From: Bacillota bacterium
GTDB lineage: Bacteria > Bacillota > Clostridia > Oscillospirales > Ruminococcaceae
DNA length: 64,000 nt
Assembly: GCA_023391005.1 (NCBI GenBank)
Contig: JAEWBS010000134.1
Location: 1 to 64,000 of the forward strand
Direction of reading: 5' to 3'
Positions 1 through 9,743 of the stretch are shown in pieces. The notes beneath the pieces were generated by a model. It did not search any database, was not told the DNA's origin, and saw only the letters and a program-made list of their open reading frames with translations. The position numbers and the translations under genes were made by a program. Position 1 is the first letter of the stretch; the number at the start of each line of letters is the position of its first letter.

Positions 1-2
1 AC

Positions 3-1484
3 GATAAGATGAAAAATATTGTCGCAACCATTCAACGGGAACAAAATGCCATTATCAGAAATGAGGCTGCAAAAGTCTTAATTATACAGGGTGCGGCCGG
101 TTCGGGGAAAACCTCAATTGCATTACACCGAGTTGCCTTTTTACTGTATCGCTATCGAGATACGTTAAATGCGAACAATGTTATGATTATTTCACCCAAC
201 AAGGTATTTGGCAACTATATCTCGAACGTCTTGCCGCAGCTGGGAGAAGAAAATATATCAGAGCTGAGCTTTGATGATATTGCAGCCAATATTCTTGGGC
301 CAAAGTATCGGTATCAGACCTTTTTTGAGCAGGTCGAAAGCCTGATAGCTGCCAACGACACTGAAGCAATTGCCAGAATTGCGTTCAAGGCAACAAACCT
401 TTTTGTGGAACAGCTGCAATTCTATCTCGAACAGGCGGATCAGACCTGCTTTACCCCAAGCGATCTTGCTTTTGGCGACTTTTATGTTTCCGAAGAAGAT
501 TTGTTCTCGCATTATCTGTCGCTTAAAAAGCTTCCAGTTAAGAAAAGACTGCGCACAATAGCAGACAATTTAATAGAGAAGCACTTCAGAAATCATAATA
601 AAAAGATAGGCGCCGCTGTTTCTCGCCAAATACGAAGCAGCATCCAACAGATGTTTCAATTCAGCGACACGCTTACGCTCTATAAACAGTTTTATCGCTC
701 GATTGGGCATAATGACTTATTCCGCCCCATTGGCAAAAACATCATTGAGTTCTGCGACGTCTATCCCCTAATTTATACCCAGTTGTATTTTGAGGGATTA
801 AAACAAGACTATAAAAGCATTCGGCACCTGCTGGTAGATGAAATGCAGGATTATACGCCCGTTCAGTACGCGGTTTTGGCAAAGCTGTTTTCCTGTAAAA
901 TGACCATCTTGGGCGATAGCTATCAAAGCGTAAATCCGTACAGCTCCTCTTCTGCCGAGAAAATAGAACCATACTTTGCAGGATGCAGTTGTATGGAATT
1001 ATGCAGAAGCTACCGTTCGACCATCGAGATTACCCAGCTTACGCAAAGAATTTTAGAGAATAAAAAGCTAATCCCCATTGAGCGGCATGGTGAGCCACCA
1101 ACGATAACAGTCTGTCCGACGCAACAGGAGCAGCTTGATAAGATATTGCAGTTGGTTGAAGAATTTGAACAATCCGATTATACTTCATTGGGTATCATCT
1201 GCAAATCACAGCAACAAGCAAAATTGTTGTTTGAACAGTTGCATGCCGTTCACAAAAATATAACCTTGTTAGATTTTGAAAGTAGGGAATTTCGGGAAGG
1301 AATTGTAATCGCATCGGTGCACATGTCCAAGGGGCTTGAATTTGATCAAGTCATCGTCCCCGATGCATCCGATGGTTTCTTTCAAACGCAATTAGAACGC
1401 AGCCTCTTGTATATCGCCTGCACAAGAGCGATGCACAAGTTGACGTTAGTTTGCTTGGGCGAGGCAACACGGTTCTTGGCCTAA
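3..1484 (+). CDS. helD: HelD-like UvrD-family helicase, 5'-truncated by the window edge
   Basis: The C-terminal helicase part of a HelD-type protein, a superfamily 1 ATPase that in Bacillota removes RNA polymerase from stalled complexes. Walker A (GAAGSGKT) lies about residues 28-35 after the first ATG at position 9, Walker B and motif II read LLVDEMQDYTP, motif V is HMSKGLEFDQV and motif VI is LYIACTRAM. The frame is open upstream of that ATG to base 3. HelD proteins carry a long coiled-coil N-terminus before the segment IVATIQ seen here, so the gene very probably starts outside the window and position 9 is not its start. UvrD/PcrA is less likely because of this N-terminal signature. Confidence 0.85.
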   Translation, partial: DKMKNIVATIQREQNAIIRNEAAKVLIIQGAAGSGKTSIALHRVAFLLYRYRDTLNANNVMIISPNKVFGNYISNVLPQLGEENISELSFDDIAANILGPKYRYQTFFEQVESLIAANDTEAIARIAFKATNLFVEQLQFYLEQADQTCFTPSDLAFGDFYVSEEDLFSHYLSLKKLPVKKRLRTIADNLIEKHFRNHNKKIGAAVSRQIRSSIQQMFQFSDTLTLYKQFYRSIGHNDLFRPIGKNIIEFCDVYPLIYTQLYFEGLKQDYKSIRHLLVDEMQDYTPVQYAVLAKLFSCKMTILGDSYQSVNPYSSSSAEKIEPYFAGCSCMELCRSYRSTIEITQLTQRILENKKLIPIERHGEPPTITVCPTQQEQLDKILQLVEEFEQSDYTSLGIICKSQQQAKLLFEQLHAVHKNITLLDFESREFREGIVIASVHMSKGLEFDQVIVPDASDGFFQTQLERSLLYIACTRAMHKLTLVCLGEATRFLA

Positions 1485-1513
1485 ATTCACCGATAATCCG
1501 AATGAATAAAAGA

Positions 1514-1550
1514 AAATTGACAAGTTCTCTTATCGAAAACTTGTCAATTT
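1514..1550. terminator. Hairpin terminator between convergent helD and CPBP genes
   Basis: A 13-bp perfect stem (AAATTGACAAGTT with AACTTGTCAATTT) and an 11-base loop lie between two convergent genes. A second weaker hairpin with arms near GGCGAGTATG and CATACTATTCGCC at about 1655-1680 is followed by TGTTCTTTTT on the plus strand. Confidence 0.6.
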
Positions 1551-1665
1551 ATCTTGTTCTTGTGCGATATACGTATATTATCAAGCCCTTTGGGACGGAT
1601 TTGAACTATCAGTTCATGTATAAACATTTTGCGAAATGACTTATGTCCCCGAGTGGCGAGTATGC

Positions 1666-2466
1666 TCATACTATTCGCCTGTTCTTTTTGTCGTATATTA
1701 TAACGGTTATAATTGACACAAGAACGATCACAGCATTTGCGGCAATTGTTCCCGCCCAAGTCATAGTCATAGTGCCAAAGATGGGGGATGCCGCATTAAA
1801 CATGGTATGGAATAATACGCACATAAACACACGGCCTTTTCCTGATATTTTGTAGATTGCCCCGTTAAAAAACCGAAACGCAATGAGCTGAACTGTAAAC
1901 ATCCAAAAGTTAATGAGTCCCTCGCCGTGATTCGTCCCCGGAATAAAGAAAAGAGGGACATGCCATGCCGTCCAAATGATTCCAGTAAAAACAGAAGATA
2001 AAATGAAGTTGTATTTTTTGTTAAGCCCAGGCTGCAATATGTACATCCAGCCTGCTTCCTCCAAGCCACCGATAATAAGATTACCGGGCAGAGAAAGAAA
2101 GAACGTATAAAACGGAAGCACCATTTTCGCGCGGCCTGAAACTGCAACATGTATCAAAAAATACAGTCCAAGCCCTGCAACAACGAAAAAATAGAGAGAC
2201 ATGTTATTTTTAACGTAAAAAACAGTTTTCAGCCACTCCTTAAAATCAGCTATTTTATTATTTTTCTTTAGAACGATATAGGAAGCAATAGCGGGCGACA
2301 AAATATAGATTGCAAAAGGAATATTCATACCAAATTCCTGTATTGAGTGAACCCAATTGTGAAATGAATATCCGAATTGCCCAAGAACAATTAAAGTACC
2401 TGACACAAGATAGGCTATGAAAAATGTCAGCATCGTAAATTGTACTATAATTTTTTTGTCTGTCAA
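1666..2466 (-). CDS. CPBP family intramembrane metalloprotease
   Basis: A 266-residue, very hydrophobic protein with several membrane spans and the CPBP (CAAX protease and bacteriocin-processing, Abi) signature: the glutamate pair EEAGW at residues 136-140 and the histidine in TAWHVPLFF (H169). The family comprises membrane-embedded metalloproteases used in prenyl-protein processing, bacteriocin self-immunity or maturation. It is transcribed divergently from the Bce-type operon that follows, which fits a role in peptide-antibiotic defence, but no substrate can be read from the sequence. A possible third family motif (second histidine) was not located with certainty. Confidence 0.8.
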   Translation of the reverse strand: MTDKKIIVQFTMLTFFIAYLVSGTLIVLGQFGYSFHNWVHSIQEFGMNIPFAIYILSPAIASYIVLKKNNKIADFKEWLKTVFYVKNNMSLYFFVVAGLGLYFLIHVAVSGRAKMVLPFYTFFLSLPGNLIIGGLEEAGWMYILQPGLNKKYNFILSSVFTGIIWTAWHVPLFFIPGTNHGEGLINFWMFTVQLIAFRFFNGAIYKISGKGRVFMCVLFHTMFNAASPIFGTMTMTWAGTIAANAVIVLVSIITVIIYDKKNRRIV

Positions 2467-2621
2467 AATTCTTACCTCCCGTTTTGGCGTATACGTTAAA
2501 TTTACATATGGACGCTTTGACTTTTATCAACCTGCCAATTCAATGCTGCGTTTTTCATAAAGGCAATGTGCTATAATAATCCTATCAACAAATTAGCGCA
2601 TATTTTGCGAGGAAGCATCAA

Positions 2622-3311
2622 ATGTATAAAATATTAATTGTGGAAGATGACCCTATTATTTCTAAAGAGATCGCGCGCGGGCTGACCAAATGGGGATATG
2701 AAGCGAAAGAAATTTTCGATTTTTCAAACGTGTTAACCGAGTTTGCGAATTTTGATCCGCACTTGGTCCTGATGGATATATCGCTTCCGTTGTATAATGG
2801 ATATCATTGGTGTCAGGAAATTCGGCGAATTTCAAAGGTCCCGGTCATGTTTCTATCCTCCGCCTGTGAAAACATGAATATCATCATGGCGGTGAATATG
2901 GGCGGTGACGATTTTGTCGCCAAGCCTTTTGATATGGACATGCTGTCGGCAAAAATTCAGGCGCTTCTGCGGCGCGCCTATGCCTTTCAACTGCATACTG
3001 CTATTATAGAACACCGGGGTGCTATACTCAACCTTTCTGATGGCACACTGATATATGATAAAAAAAAGATTGAACTAACCCGAAACGAATTTCGCATGGT
3101 TCAATTGTTCTTTGAAAATAAGGGTATCATCGTTTCGCGCGAAGCGCTCATGAAACGCCTTTGGGAAAGTGACTGCTTTATAGACGATAATACCCTTACC
3201 GTAAATGTTACACGCTTGCGAAAGAAACTTGAAGATGCGGGACTTCTCAATTTTATCAGCACAAAAAAAGGCGTCGGATATCTTCTGGAGGACGACTATG
3301 AGCGGGCATAA
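2622..3311 (+). CDS. OmpR-family response regulator, BceR-like
   Basis: A 229-residue response regulator. The receiver domain has the acidic pair EDD at residues 8-10, the phospho-acceptor Asp in LMDISLP (D52) and the conserved lysine in AKPFD. A winged-helix Trans_reg_C domain fills about residues 130-225. It overlaps the kinase gene by 14 bases and heads a four-gene operon of regulator, kinase, ABC ATPase and large permease, the order of BceRSAB systems that sense and resist cell-wall-active peptides such as bacitracin. It probably activates the ABC genes 1.1 kb downstream; no operator was identified. Confidence 0.88.
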   Translation: MYKILIVEDDPIISKEIARGLTKWGYEAKEIFDFSNVLTEFANFDPHLVLMDISLPLYNGYHWCQEIRRISKVPVMFLSSACENMNIIMAVNMGGDDFVAKPFDMDMLSAKIQALLRRAYAFQLHTAIIEHRGAILNLSDGTLIYDKKKIELTRNEFRMVQLFFENKGIIVSREALMKRLWESDCFIDDNTLTVNVTRLRKKLEDAGLLNFISTKKGVGYLLEDDYERA

Positions 3312-4317
3312 TAGGGTACGACTTTTATTGAAGTGGTTTGTTTTCCGCTACAGGCTTTTGTTGGCAGTGTCAGGAGGGTGCTTTCTGTCTGTCTTAATGT
3401 CGCTGCTGTCGCATATCGATGTGCGCCCATCAATGTATGCGACCGGTCTATGCCTGTTTGTACTGACACTTTGGAGCATTTACGATTTTGTACAATGCTC
3501 AAATAAAAACAAACAACTTACCCATATCTTGCATCATCTGAATCTGACGCTCGAGCCACTCCCTGATCCCTCCAACTTCATTGAAGAGCAGTATCAACAG
3601 GTAATCCGCGAGGTATACCACGTGCTGACATCCAGAATTGCGGAAGAGGAAAAAATCAAGAGCAACCAAGAGGACTATTATACACTTTGGGTTCATCAGA
3701 TTAAGACGCCTATTTCTGCCTTGCGGCTTCTTCTGCAATCGGACGACCTGCCTCAAAACGCATTTAGAATGGAACAGGAGCTATTTAAAATTGAGCAGTA
3801 TGCAGAAATGGTGCTACAATATCTGCGACTGGAGAGCTTGTCCTCCGACCTTCTTTTGCAGGAATATTCCGTATACAATCTGGTCAGACAGGCTGTGAAG
3901 AAATATGCCGGTGCCTTTATCAGCAGAGGCTTGTCCCTAAATCTGGAGAAATTTAGCCTTTTCGTTGTCACTGACGAAAAATGGCTGTGCTTCGTGCTCG
4001 AGCAGCTTTTGTCTAACAGCGTAAAATACACCTTCAAGGGCGGCGTGAACATCGGTATAGATCCTGAAAACGACCGCACGCTATGCATTGCGGATACAGG
4101 CATAGGCATCCGGGAGGAAGATCTTCCGCGTATTTTTGATCGCGGCTTCACCGGCTATAATGGCCGAATGGACAGAGTATCTACGGGAATTGGACTTTAC
4201 CTGTGCAAACGTGTGACAGACCGTCTGGGGATTACGCTGCGCATTACCTCTAAATGTAACGAGGGAACCCAGTACCACATCTATTTTCCGCCCGCATCGG
4301 GCACCTTACAAAAATGA
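3298..4317 (+). CDS. Intramembrane-sensing histidine kinase, BceS-like
   Basis: 339 residues from the ATG at 3298, which overlaps the end of the regulator gene; longer in-frame upstream extensions would run through the regulator and are rejected. Two membrane helices (about residues 18-38 and 48-66) are joined by a very short outside loop, as expected for kinases that sense through a partner permease. The phospho-histidine is H133 in WVHQIKTPIS. The N box (LEQLLSNSVKYT), G1 (IADTGIGI) and G2 (STGIGLYL) motifs are present. The short loop plus the following ABC genes supports signalling by transporter flux, the known BceAB-BceS arrangement. Confidence 0.88.
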   Translation: MSGHNRVRLLLKWFVFRYRLLLAVSGGCFLSVLMSLLSHIDVRPSMYATGLCLFVLTLWSIYDFVQCSNKNKQLTHILHHLNLTLEPLPDPSNFIEEQYQQVIREVYHVLTSRIAEEEKIKSNQEDYYTLWVHQIKTPISALRLLLQSDDLPQNAFRMEQELFKIEQYAEMVLQYLRLESLSSDLLLQEYSVYNLVRQAVKKYAGAFISRGLSLNLEKFSLFVVTDEKWLCFVLEQLLSNSVKYTFKGGVNIGIDPENDRTLCIADTGIGIREEDLPRIFDRGFTGYNGRMDRVSTGIGLYLCKRVTDRLGITLRITSKCNEGTQYHIYFPPASGTLQK

Positions 4318-4411
4318 AAGGTTCAACCTCTGATTTGTAAGTCAAAGTTAAGGCTGCAATTCTTATGTTTTGCTATACTTAAGGCCAGAACAGCAAAGGA
4401 GGAATTTGCAC

Positions 4412-5179
4412 TTGACACTTCTTGAAGTAAAAAGTTTAAAAAAAGTCTACACAACTCGGTTCGGCGGAAACGCCATCCAAGCACTGGAAAATGTGAGCTT
4501 TTCGGTAGAAAACGGCGAATATGTAGCAATCATGGGCGAATCCGGCTCAGGAAAAACGACTTTACTCAATCTGCTCGCTTCTCTGGATAAGCCGACCAGC
4601 GGAGAAATTTATCTTGAGGGGAAGGCTTTTTCAACGGTTAAACCTAATGCACTCTGCGCTTTTCGCCGAGATAATTTAGGATTTATTTTTCAAGACTTTA
4701 ATTTGCTGGATAGCTTGTCCATGCAGGATAACATCGTGTTGCCACTGGTGCTGAAAGGCGCCAATTATAACGAAATGTTTCAGCGGCTTGGTAAACTGGC
4801 TGAACAGCTGGGCATTTCAGAAATTTTGCAAAAATTTCCCTATGAGATCTCAGGCGGACAAAAACAGCGGGCGGCAGCTGCGCGCGCCCTTATCACGAAT
4901 CCCAAGCTGGTGTTGGCAGATGAACCAACCGGCGCGCTTGATTCTAAAGCCGCGGCGCAACTGCTGAATCTGTTTTCTGACATCAATCAACAGGGTCAGA
5001 CTATCGTGATGGTCACACACAGCGTACAAGCTGCCAGTCACGCGAAACGTGTGCTATTTATCAAGGACGGCAGTCTCTTCAACCAAATCTATCGGGGTGA
5101 AAAATCCTATGATGTCATGTTCCGCATGATTTCCGACACATTGTCCGTCTTGCAGGCAGGAGGCGGCAACCATGCGTAA
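4412..5179 (+). CDS. ABC transporter ATPase, BceA-like
   Basis: A MacB/LolD-type ATPase of 255 residues. I place the start at TTG 4412 because AAAGGAGG lies just upstream, at about 4395-4402; the in-frame ATG at 4370 has no such site. Walker A is GESGSGKTT (about residues 42-50), the signature is ISGGQKQRAA and Walker B is LVLADEPTGALD. It overlaps the permease gene by 8 bases. With the permease it should form an antimicrobial-peptide resistance pump of the Peptide-7 exporter family. Confidence 0.9.
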   Translation: MTLLEVKSLKKVYTTRFGGNAIQALENVSFSVENGEYVAIMGESGSGKTTLLNLLASLDKPTSGEIYLEGKAFSTVKPNALCAFRRDNLGFIFQDFNLLDSLSMQDNIVLPLVLKGANYNEMFQRLGKLAEQLGISEILQKFPYEISGGQKQRAAAARALITNPKLVLADEPTGALDSKAAAQLLNLFSDINQQGQTIVMVTHSVQAASHAKRVLFIKDGSLFNQIYRGEKSYDVMFRMISDTLSVLQAGGGNHA

Positions 5180-7142
5180 AACTGCTATTCTCCCCCGTCT
5201 GGCGCTTAACAGTATTAAAAAAAGCGCATCTTCCTATCTGCCTTACGTTTTTGCAACTTCTTTCGCCGTGGCATTATTTTTTATTTTTAGTGCGATCGTC
5301 GTCAATCCAATGATACAAAAACTGCCACACGCCGAATATCTCTCAATGCTGATGCAGATCGGCAAGGTGCTTTTGAGCTTTGTATTGATCCCTTTTTGTT
5401 TTTACACAAACAGCTTTTTGATGAAACAGCGCAGAAGAGAAATCGGCCTTTATAGCATTCTGGGGCTGGAAAAGCGCCACATAGGCTTTATTATAGGCGC
5501 AGAAACGGTGACAGTATATTTTGCCTCGATGCTACTGGGAATTGTGGCTGCTCTGGTTTTTTCTCGCCTAATATTTTTAATGCTACTCAACATTACCAAG
5601 CTTCCGATAGATATCACGTTTATAGCCGACTCTACCTGTTATATTGAAACTGCCGCTTTCTTCGGCAGCATATTTCTGCTTAATCTGGTAATCAATTTGA
5701 TTCAGATTTCAAAAGTTAGTCCGGTTGAGTTGTTTAGAAGTGCACGACATGGCGAAAAGCAGCCCAAACGCTTATGGCCGTCTGCTTTATTGGGGACTGT
5801 TGCTTTAGGCGGCGGCTATTATCTTGCGGTAAATTTTAAGTTGGATGGCTATTTTCCGCTGGTGGTTTTCGGCGCAATCTTTCTGGTTTTGATCGGTACC
5901 TACTGCCTGTTTGCTTCAGGAATTATTGCGTTACTACGGACACTCAAAAAAAACCGCAGGTTTTATTACAATAAAAAAAATTTTGTTACAATATCCGGAA
6001 TGCTCTACCGGATGCGCAAAAATGCCGCAAGCCTATCTAATATATGTATTTTTAGCACGATGGTGATTATAACGCTGATTTGTACGGTTTCCCTCTTTCA
6101 AGGACTGGGCAGCATTGCCGATTATCGATATCCTTACGATGTCGACATTCGCTTTATCAACGGCCAGTTTACCCAGCGGGAAGAACTGCAACAAGAAATT
6201 CTGGCGCAGGCACAATCCAAGGCTATTACTGTTTCCGATCTGATTGCATTTGAATATGTAAGCATGAGAATTGTAAAGCATGAGAGTAATTTTGTTTTAC
6301 CCCAAGATTCGGACGAATATAGCAGTATAGATACCGTTCGTGTTCTAACGCTGGCAGATTATAACCGAATTGAGAATGTACAAATGACCTTGGACGATGA
6401 CGAGCTTCTATTTTTTAGCACTGGTCAAGATTCAAGCTATCAGGAACTTTCGCTTGCAGGCAAAAATTATAGAGTGAAAAAGGAGTTGGAATCTCTTTGC
6501 TTTGAAACAAAAGAGCCCAATTCCTTGATCGAAACTTACTATCTGGTAGTATCGGATTCAAAAGAGCAAGCATATCTGTATAACGCTATGAACCGGACAC
6601 CAGATCAGTGGGTGTATACTGTTCGCTTTGATCTAAGCGGCAATCAGGCAGATCAGGCGCAATTCCTTGCAGCCATCAATCAGGGCGCAGCACAGATGCC
6701 AGGCTTCAGCATGTTTGACAGTCGGCTGGAAGGTGCACAGCAGAATGCGACACTTCTTGGCGGACTACTCTTTCTTGGAATCTTCTTCGGAATTATTTTT
6801 ATGGTATGCATGGTTATGATCATGTACTATAAACAATTGTCGGAGGGATTTGAAGACAAAACCAATTTCGATGTGATGCAACAGGTGGGAATGAGTCAGC
6901 CTGAGGTAAAATCAGCGATACGCAGGCAGATATTAACCGTCTTTTTTCTGCCGCTATTAATGGCGCTACTGCATACCGCCATTGCCCTAGGACCGGTAGA
7001 AACGATGATGAACACGCTGAACCTGTACAATCACCGACTGATTATTTTGAGTGCTTTGGGTGTCTCCGCTGTGTTTGCCGTTGCTTATATTGTAAGTTAT
7101 CATATGACGGCAAAGGCTTATTTTCGAATTGTTCGCCGCTGA
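5172..7142 (+). CDS. ABC transporter permease with large extracellular domain, BceB-like
   Basis: 656 residues with the layout of BceB: one N-terminal helix, a three-helix FtsX block, further helices, a long soluble region of about 200 residues (roughly 310-520) between helix pairs, and a C-terminal FtsX block. The soluble region is the part that binds the peptide or its lipid target and signals to the BceS-type kinase. It is the last gene of the operon. No clear terminator directly follows it on the plus strand; the hairpins at 7281-7370 have their T-runs on the minus strand. Confidence 0.88.
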   Translation: MRKTAILPRLALNSIKKSASSYLPYVFATSFAVALFFIFSAIVVNPMIQKLPHAEYLSMLMQIGKVLLSFVLIPFCFYTNSFLMKQRRREIGLYSILGLEKRHIGFIIGAETVTVYFASMLLGIVAALVFSRLIFLMLLNITKLPIDITFIADSTCYIETAAFFGSIFLLNLVINLIQISKVSPVELFRSARHGEKQPKRLWPSALLGTVALGGGYYLAVNFKLDGYFPLVVFGAIFLVLIGTYCLFASGIIALLRTLKKNRRFYYNKKNFVTISGMLYRMRKNAASLSNICIFSTMVIITLICTVSLFQGLGSIADYRYPYDVDIRFINGQFTQREELQQEILAQAQSKAITVSDLIAFEYVSMRIVKHESNFVLPQDSDEYSSIDTVRVLTLADYNRIENVQMTLDDDELLFFSTGQDSSYQELSLAGKNYRVKKELESLCFETKEPNSLIETYYLVVSDSKEQAYLYNAMNRTPDQWVYTVRFDLSGNQADQAQFLAAINQGAAQMPGFSMFDSRLEGAQQNATLLGGLLFLGIFFGIIFMVCMVMIMYYKQLSEGFEDKTNFDVMQQVGMSQPEVKSAIRRQILTVFFLPLLMALLHTAIALGPVETMMNTLNLYNHRLIILSALGVSAVFAVAYIVSYHMTAKAYFRIVRR

Positions 7143-7280
7143 CTGCGGATCTCTTGGAAAGGGCAAACCATTATATCTCAGAAGGGTGCTCCGGAGCTTG
7201 ATTCAAACAGCGGTCTGCCGCCATGTAATTTTGGCGTTTTAGGCAAAAAGCAAATTGGACATCTAAATTAAATCATAAAA

Positions 7281-7311
7281 CCCTAAAACCTCATAAACGA
7301 GGGCTTTAGGG
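7281..7311 (-). terminator. Distal terminator of the TRAP operon
   Basis: Inverted repeat CCCTAAAACCTC with GAGGGCTTTAGGG. Read on the minus strand it is followed by TTTTATGATTT, so it acts after the DctP gene and forms a tandem pair with the hairpin at 7321-7370. Confidence 0.6.
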
Positions 7312-7320
7312 CAAAGAAAA

Positions 7321-7370
7321 GGTCTTCAAATCTTGTTCAGTTCAATTAGACTGTTCAAAATTTGAAGACC
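7321..7370 (-). terminator. Proximal terminator of the TRAP operon
   Basis: An 11-bp perfect stem (GGTCTTCAAAT with ATTTGAAGACC) that begins nine bases after the DctP stop codon on the minus strand and is followed there by TTTTCTTT. Confidence 0.65.
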
Positions 7371-7378
7371 AAATTATA

Positions 7379-8428
7379 TTATGCTGACGCTACTCGATCT
7401 ATCATATCGCTGCCAATGATATCTGCAAAATCTGCCCACAGCGATTTAACATGATTTTTGATTTCATCCAGCTTTTCGTCTGAGAGGCGGGTGACAACGA
7501 CGCCGCTCTCTTCCATTTTAGTAATGACGCTTTCTTCCTGAGCAGTGACTTCGGCGCGTTCCCACTCGACTGCTTCTTGACAGGTTTCACGCAACATTGT
7601 CTGGACTGAGGCCGGCAGCCTGTCAAAGTAAGAACCGCTGACCAGAATGGGGTTGCAGGCATAGATGTGGTTGTCGATCGTTAGATACTTGGCAGCTTCA
7701 AAGTAGCTGTTGCTAAAAATAGTAAATAAAGGACTTTCCATGCCATCCACCGTACCGTTTTGCAGACCTGTGAAGACCTCGCTCATATCCATCGCAGTGG
7801 GGATGGCGCCAAGCTTTTCATAAAGGCCGAGATAAATTCTAGACTCGGGCGTTCTGAATTTAATGCCACTATAGTCAGCCAGTGAAATGATCTCTTTCTT
7901 TGCATTGATGCTCTGCCGGAATCCGCCCTCAAAGACGCCCAGCACATAATAGCCTTCCTGTTTTTCCGCCTTTTCAAAAATTTCTCTGCCGATTTCACCG
8001 TCCAGCACGCGATAAGCCTGTTCCTTGGTCGTGAAAATATAGGGAAGATCTAAAACGCCCAGTGAGGCGACGGCGGCGCTCATGGTGGCGGGGCTATTAA
8101 AGCTCAGCTCAAGCGATCCCATTTTGAGGCTGTCAAGCATATCGGCCTGACTGCCCAGTGTGTTGGACTCGTAGACCTCGATGGTGATTTTACCGTTGCT
8201 CTTTTCCTTGACCTGATCCGCCCAGCGCTGGCAGCCCTGAAGCGCCACCGAGCCGGAGGCCTGATTTGTGCCAAAGCGCATGGTAATAGGCGACATTTTT
8301 TCAAGTGCGGTCGCCAAATCGTCGGTGTCGGCTGCACCAGATGTACTCGGCGCGGCCGGGGTTCCGCCGCAACCGGCTATACTCAACATTAGTCCGAACA
8401 CCAGAAGCAATGCTAAATACTTTTTCAT
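7379..8428 (-). CDS. dctP: TRAP transporter substrate-binding protein, DctP family
   Basis: A 349-residue secreted solute-binding protein. It starts with a lipoprotein signal peptide (lipobox SIAGC, Cys 20), as usual for Gram-positive binding proteins. The DctP fold is supported by RFRTPESR, which carries the arginine that contacts substrate carboxylates, and by the GLQNGTVDGMESP segment. It is the last gene of a minus-strand operon with DctM, DctQ and a tartrate dehydratase-like enzyme, so the ligand is probably tartrate or a similar hydroxy-dicarboxylate. This specificity is inferred from context only. Confidence 0.9.
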   Translation of the reverse strand: MKKYLALLLVFGLMLSIAGCGGTPAAPSTSGAADTDDLATALEKMSPITMRFGTNQASGSVALQGCQRWADQVKEKSNGKITIEVYESNTLGSQADMLDSLKMGSLELSFNSPATMSAAVASLGVLDLPYIFTTKEQAYRVLDGEIGREIFEKAEKQEGYYVLGVFEGGFRQSINAKKEIISLADYSGIKFRTPESRIYLGLYEKLGAIPTAMDMSEVFTGLQNGTVDGMESPLFTIFSNSYFEAAKYLTIDNHIYACNPILVSGSYFDRLPASVQTMLRETCQEAVEWERAEVTAQEESVITKMEESGVVVTRLSDEKLDEIKNHVKSLWADFADIIGSDMIDRVASA

Positions 8429-8458
8429 TTTAATTTCTCCTTATCTATATTGGTTCTA

Positions 8459-9742
8459 TTACATAGCGCCTAACAGACGCGGTAGACCTAGACTGATCTC
8501 GGGGATATAGGTGACCAGCATAAGCACCACAATGAGCGCAAATATGTAGGGGATAATCTCCCGGCATATTTTATTGAATGGAACGCCCGAGATTGTCTGC
8601 ACAACAAACAGGCTGACGCCCACCGGCGGCGTGATGCACCCGACAGCCAGATTAACGATCATGACAATACCCAGCAGAACAGGATCAACCCCCATCGCCG
8701 TCAAAAGCGGAACCAAAATCGGCGCCAAAATAATTACAGCCGACGAGGCGTTTAAAAAAGTACCGACAAACAGCAGAAGAATATTGACCAACAGCAGCAT
8801 GACATATTTGTTATCGGTAACCGATGTAAAGAAACCCGTCACCATCTGGGGCACCCGGTAGGCGGTAATCATCCAACTGAAGAGTCCCGCGGCGTTCATA
8901 ACAAACATGACAACGGCGGTTGCTTTGACCGAATCGAGAAATATGGCGGGTATATCTTTAAATTTAAGCTCTTTATAGATTAACCCGCTGACAATCAACG
9001 CATAGACGCAGCTTGCGGCGGCGGCTTCGGTCGCGGTAAAGATGCCGCCATAGATACCGCCGACAATAATCACCGGTGTCAATAACCCCCAAATGCTGTC
9101 CCAAAAGGCCGCGAAAATCTCTTTTAATGAGGATTTGCGCTGAACGGGGTAGTGATTTTTTTTGGCCTGACGGTACAGCACGATCATAACGGCCAACCCC
9201 ATGAAGATACCGGGAATAAAGCCGGCCAAGAATAGGGTTCCGACCGATACCCCGGAGGCTACGGCATAGAGCACCATAGCGACGCTGGGCGGAATAACGA
9301 TGCCGGTTGTAGAAGCGGCCGCCACGACGCTGGCAGAAAATTCGTTGCCATACCCCTCTTTTTTCATCTCGGGAATGAGCGTTCCGCCCACGGCGGCCGC
9401 CGTCGCGCTTGAGGAGCCCGAAATGGCCGCAAAGAACATGGCGGTCAGCGTGGCGACCATTCCCAGCCCGCCGGTGACCCAGCCGATCAGCGTGTTTGAA
9501 AACCGCACCAGACGTTTACTGATGCCGCCTGCCGTCATAATAGAACCGGCGAGCATAAAGAACGGAACAGCCATCATCGAAACCGACGCGTTGCTGGTGA
9601 ACATTCTTTGGGCGACCAGTGCGATGGGCAAATTTTCCGCCGCAAAAATCGCGGCCAGCGTTCCGAGACTCAGTGCTACCGCAATCGGGATACCAATAAC
9701 CAAGCAAAAGACCAAAACGATAAATAAAACGGCGACTACCAT
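8459..9742 (-). CDS. dctM: TRAP transporter large permease subunit, DctM
   Basis: 427 residues with about 12 hydrophobic helices and the DctM glycine-rich segments, for example GMVATLTAMFFAAISGSS and the GCITPPVGVSLF segment near the C-terminus. It is the ion-coupled channel subunit of a tripartite transporter. It lies one base after the DctQ gene and 30 bases before DctP, so translation is probably coupled with DctQ. Confidence 0.93.
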   Translation of the reverse strand: MVVAVLFIVLVFCLVIGIPIAVALSLGTLAAIFAAENLPIALVAQRMFTSNASVSMMAVPFFMLAGSIMTAGGISKRLVRFSNTLIGWVTGGLGMVATLTAMFFAAISGSSSATAAAVGGTLIPEMKKEGYGNEFSASVVAAASTTGIVIPPSVAMVLYAVASGVSVGTLFLAGFIPGIFMGLAVMIVLYRQAKKNHYPVQRKSSLKEIFAAFWDSIWGLLTPVIIVGGIYGGIFTATEAAAASCVYALIVSGLIYKELKFKDIPAIFLDSVKATAVVMFVMNAAGLFSWMITAYRVPQMVTGFFTSVTDNKYVMLLLVNILLLFVGTFLNASSAVIILAPILVPLLTAMGVDPVLLGIVMIVNLAVGCITPPVGVSLFVVQTISGVPFNKICREIIPYIFALIVVLMLVTYIPEISLGLPRLLGAM

Positions 9743-9743
9743 G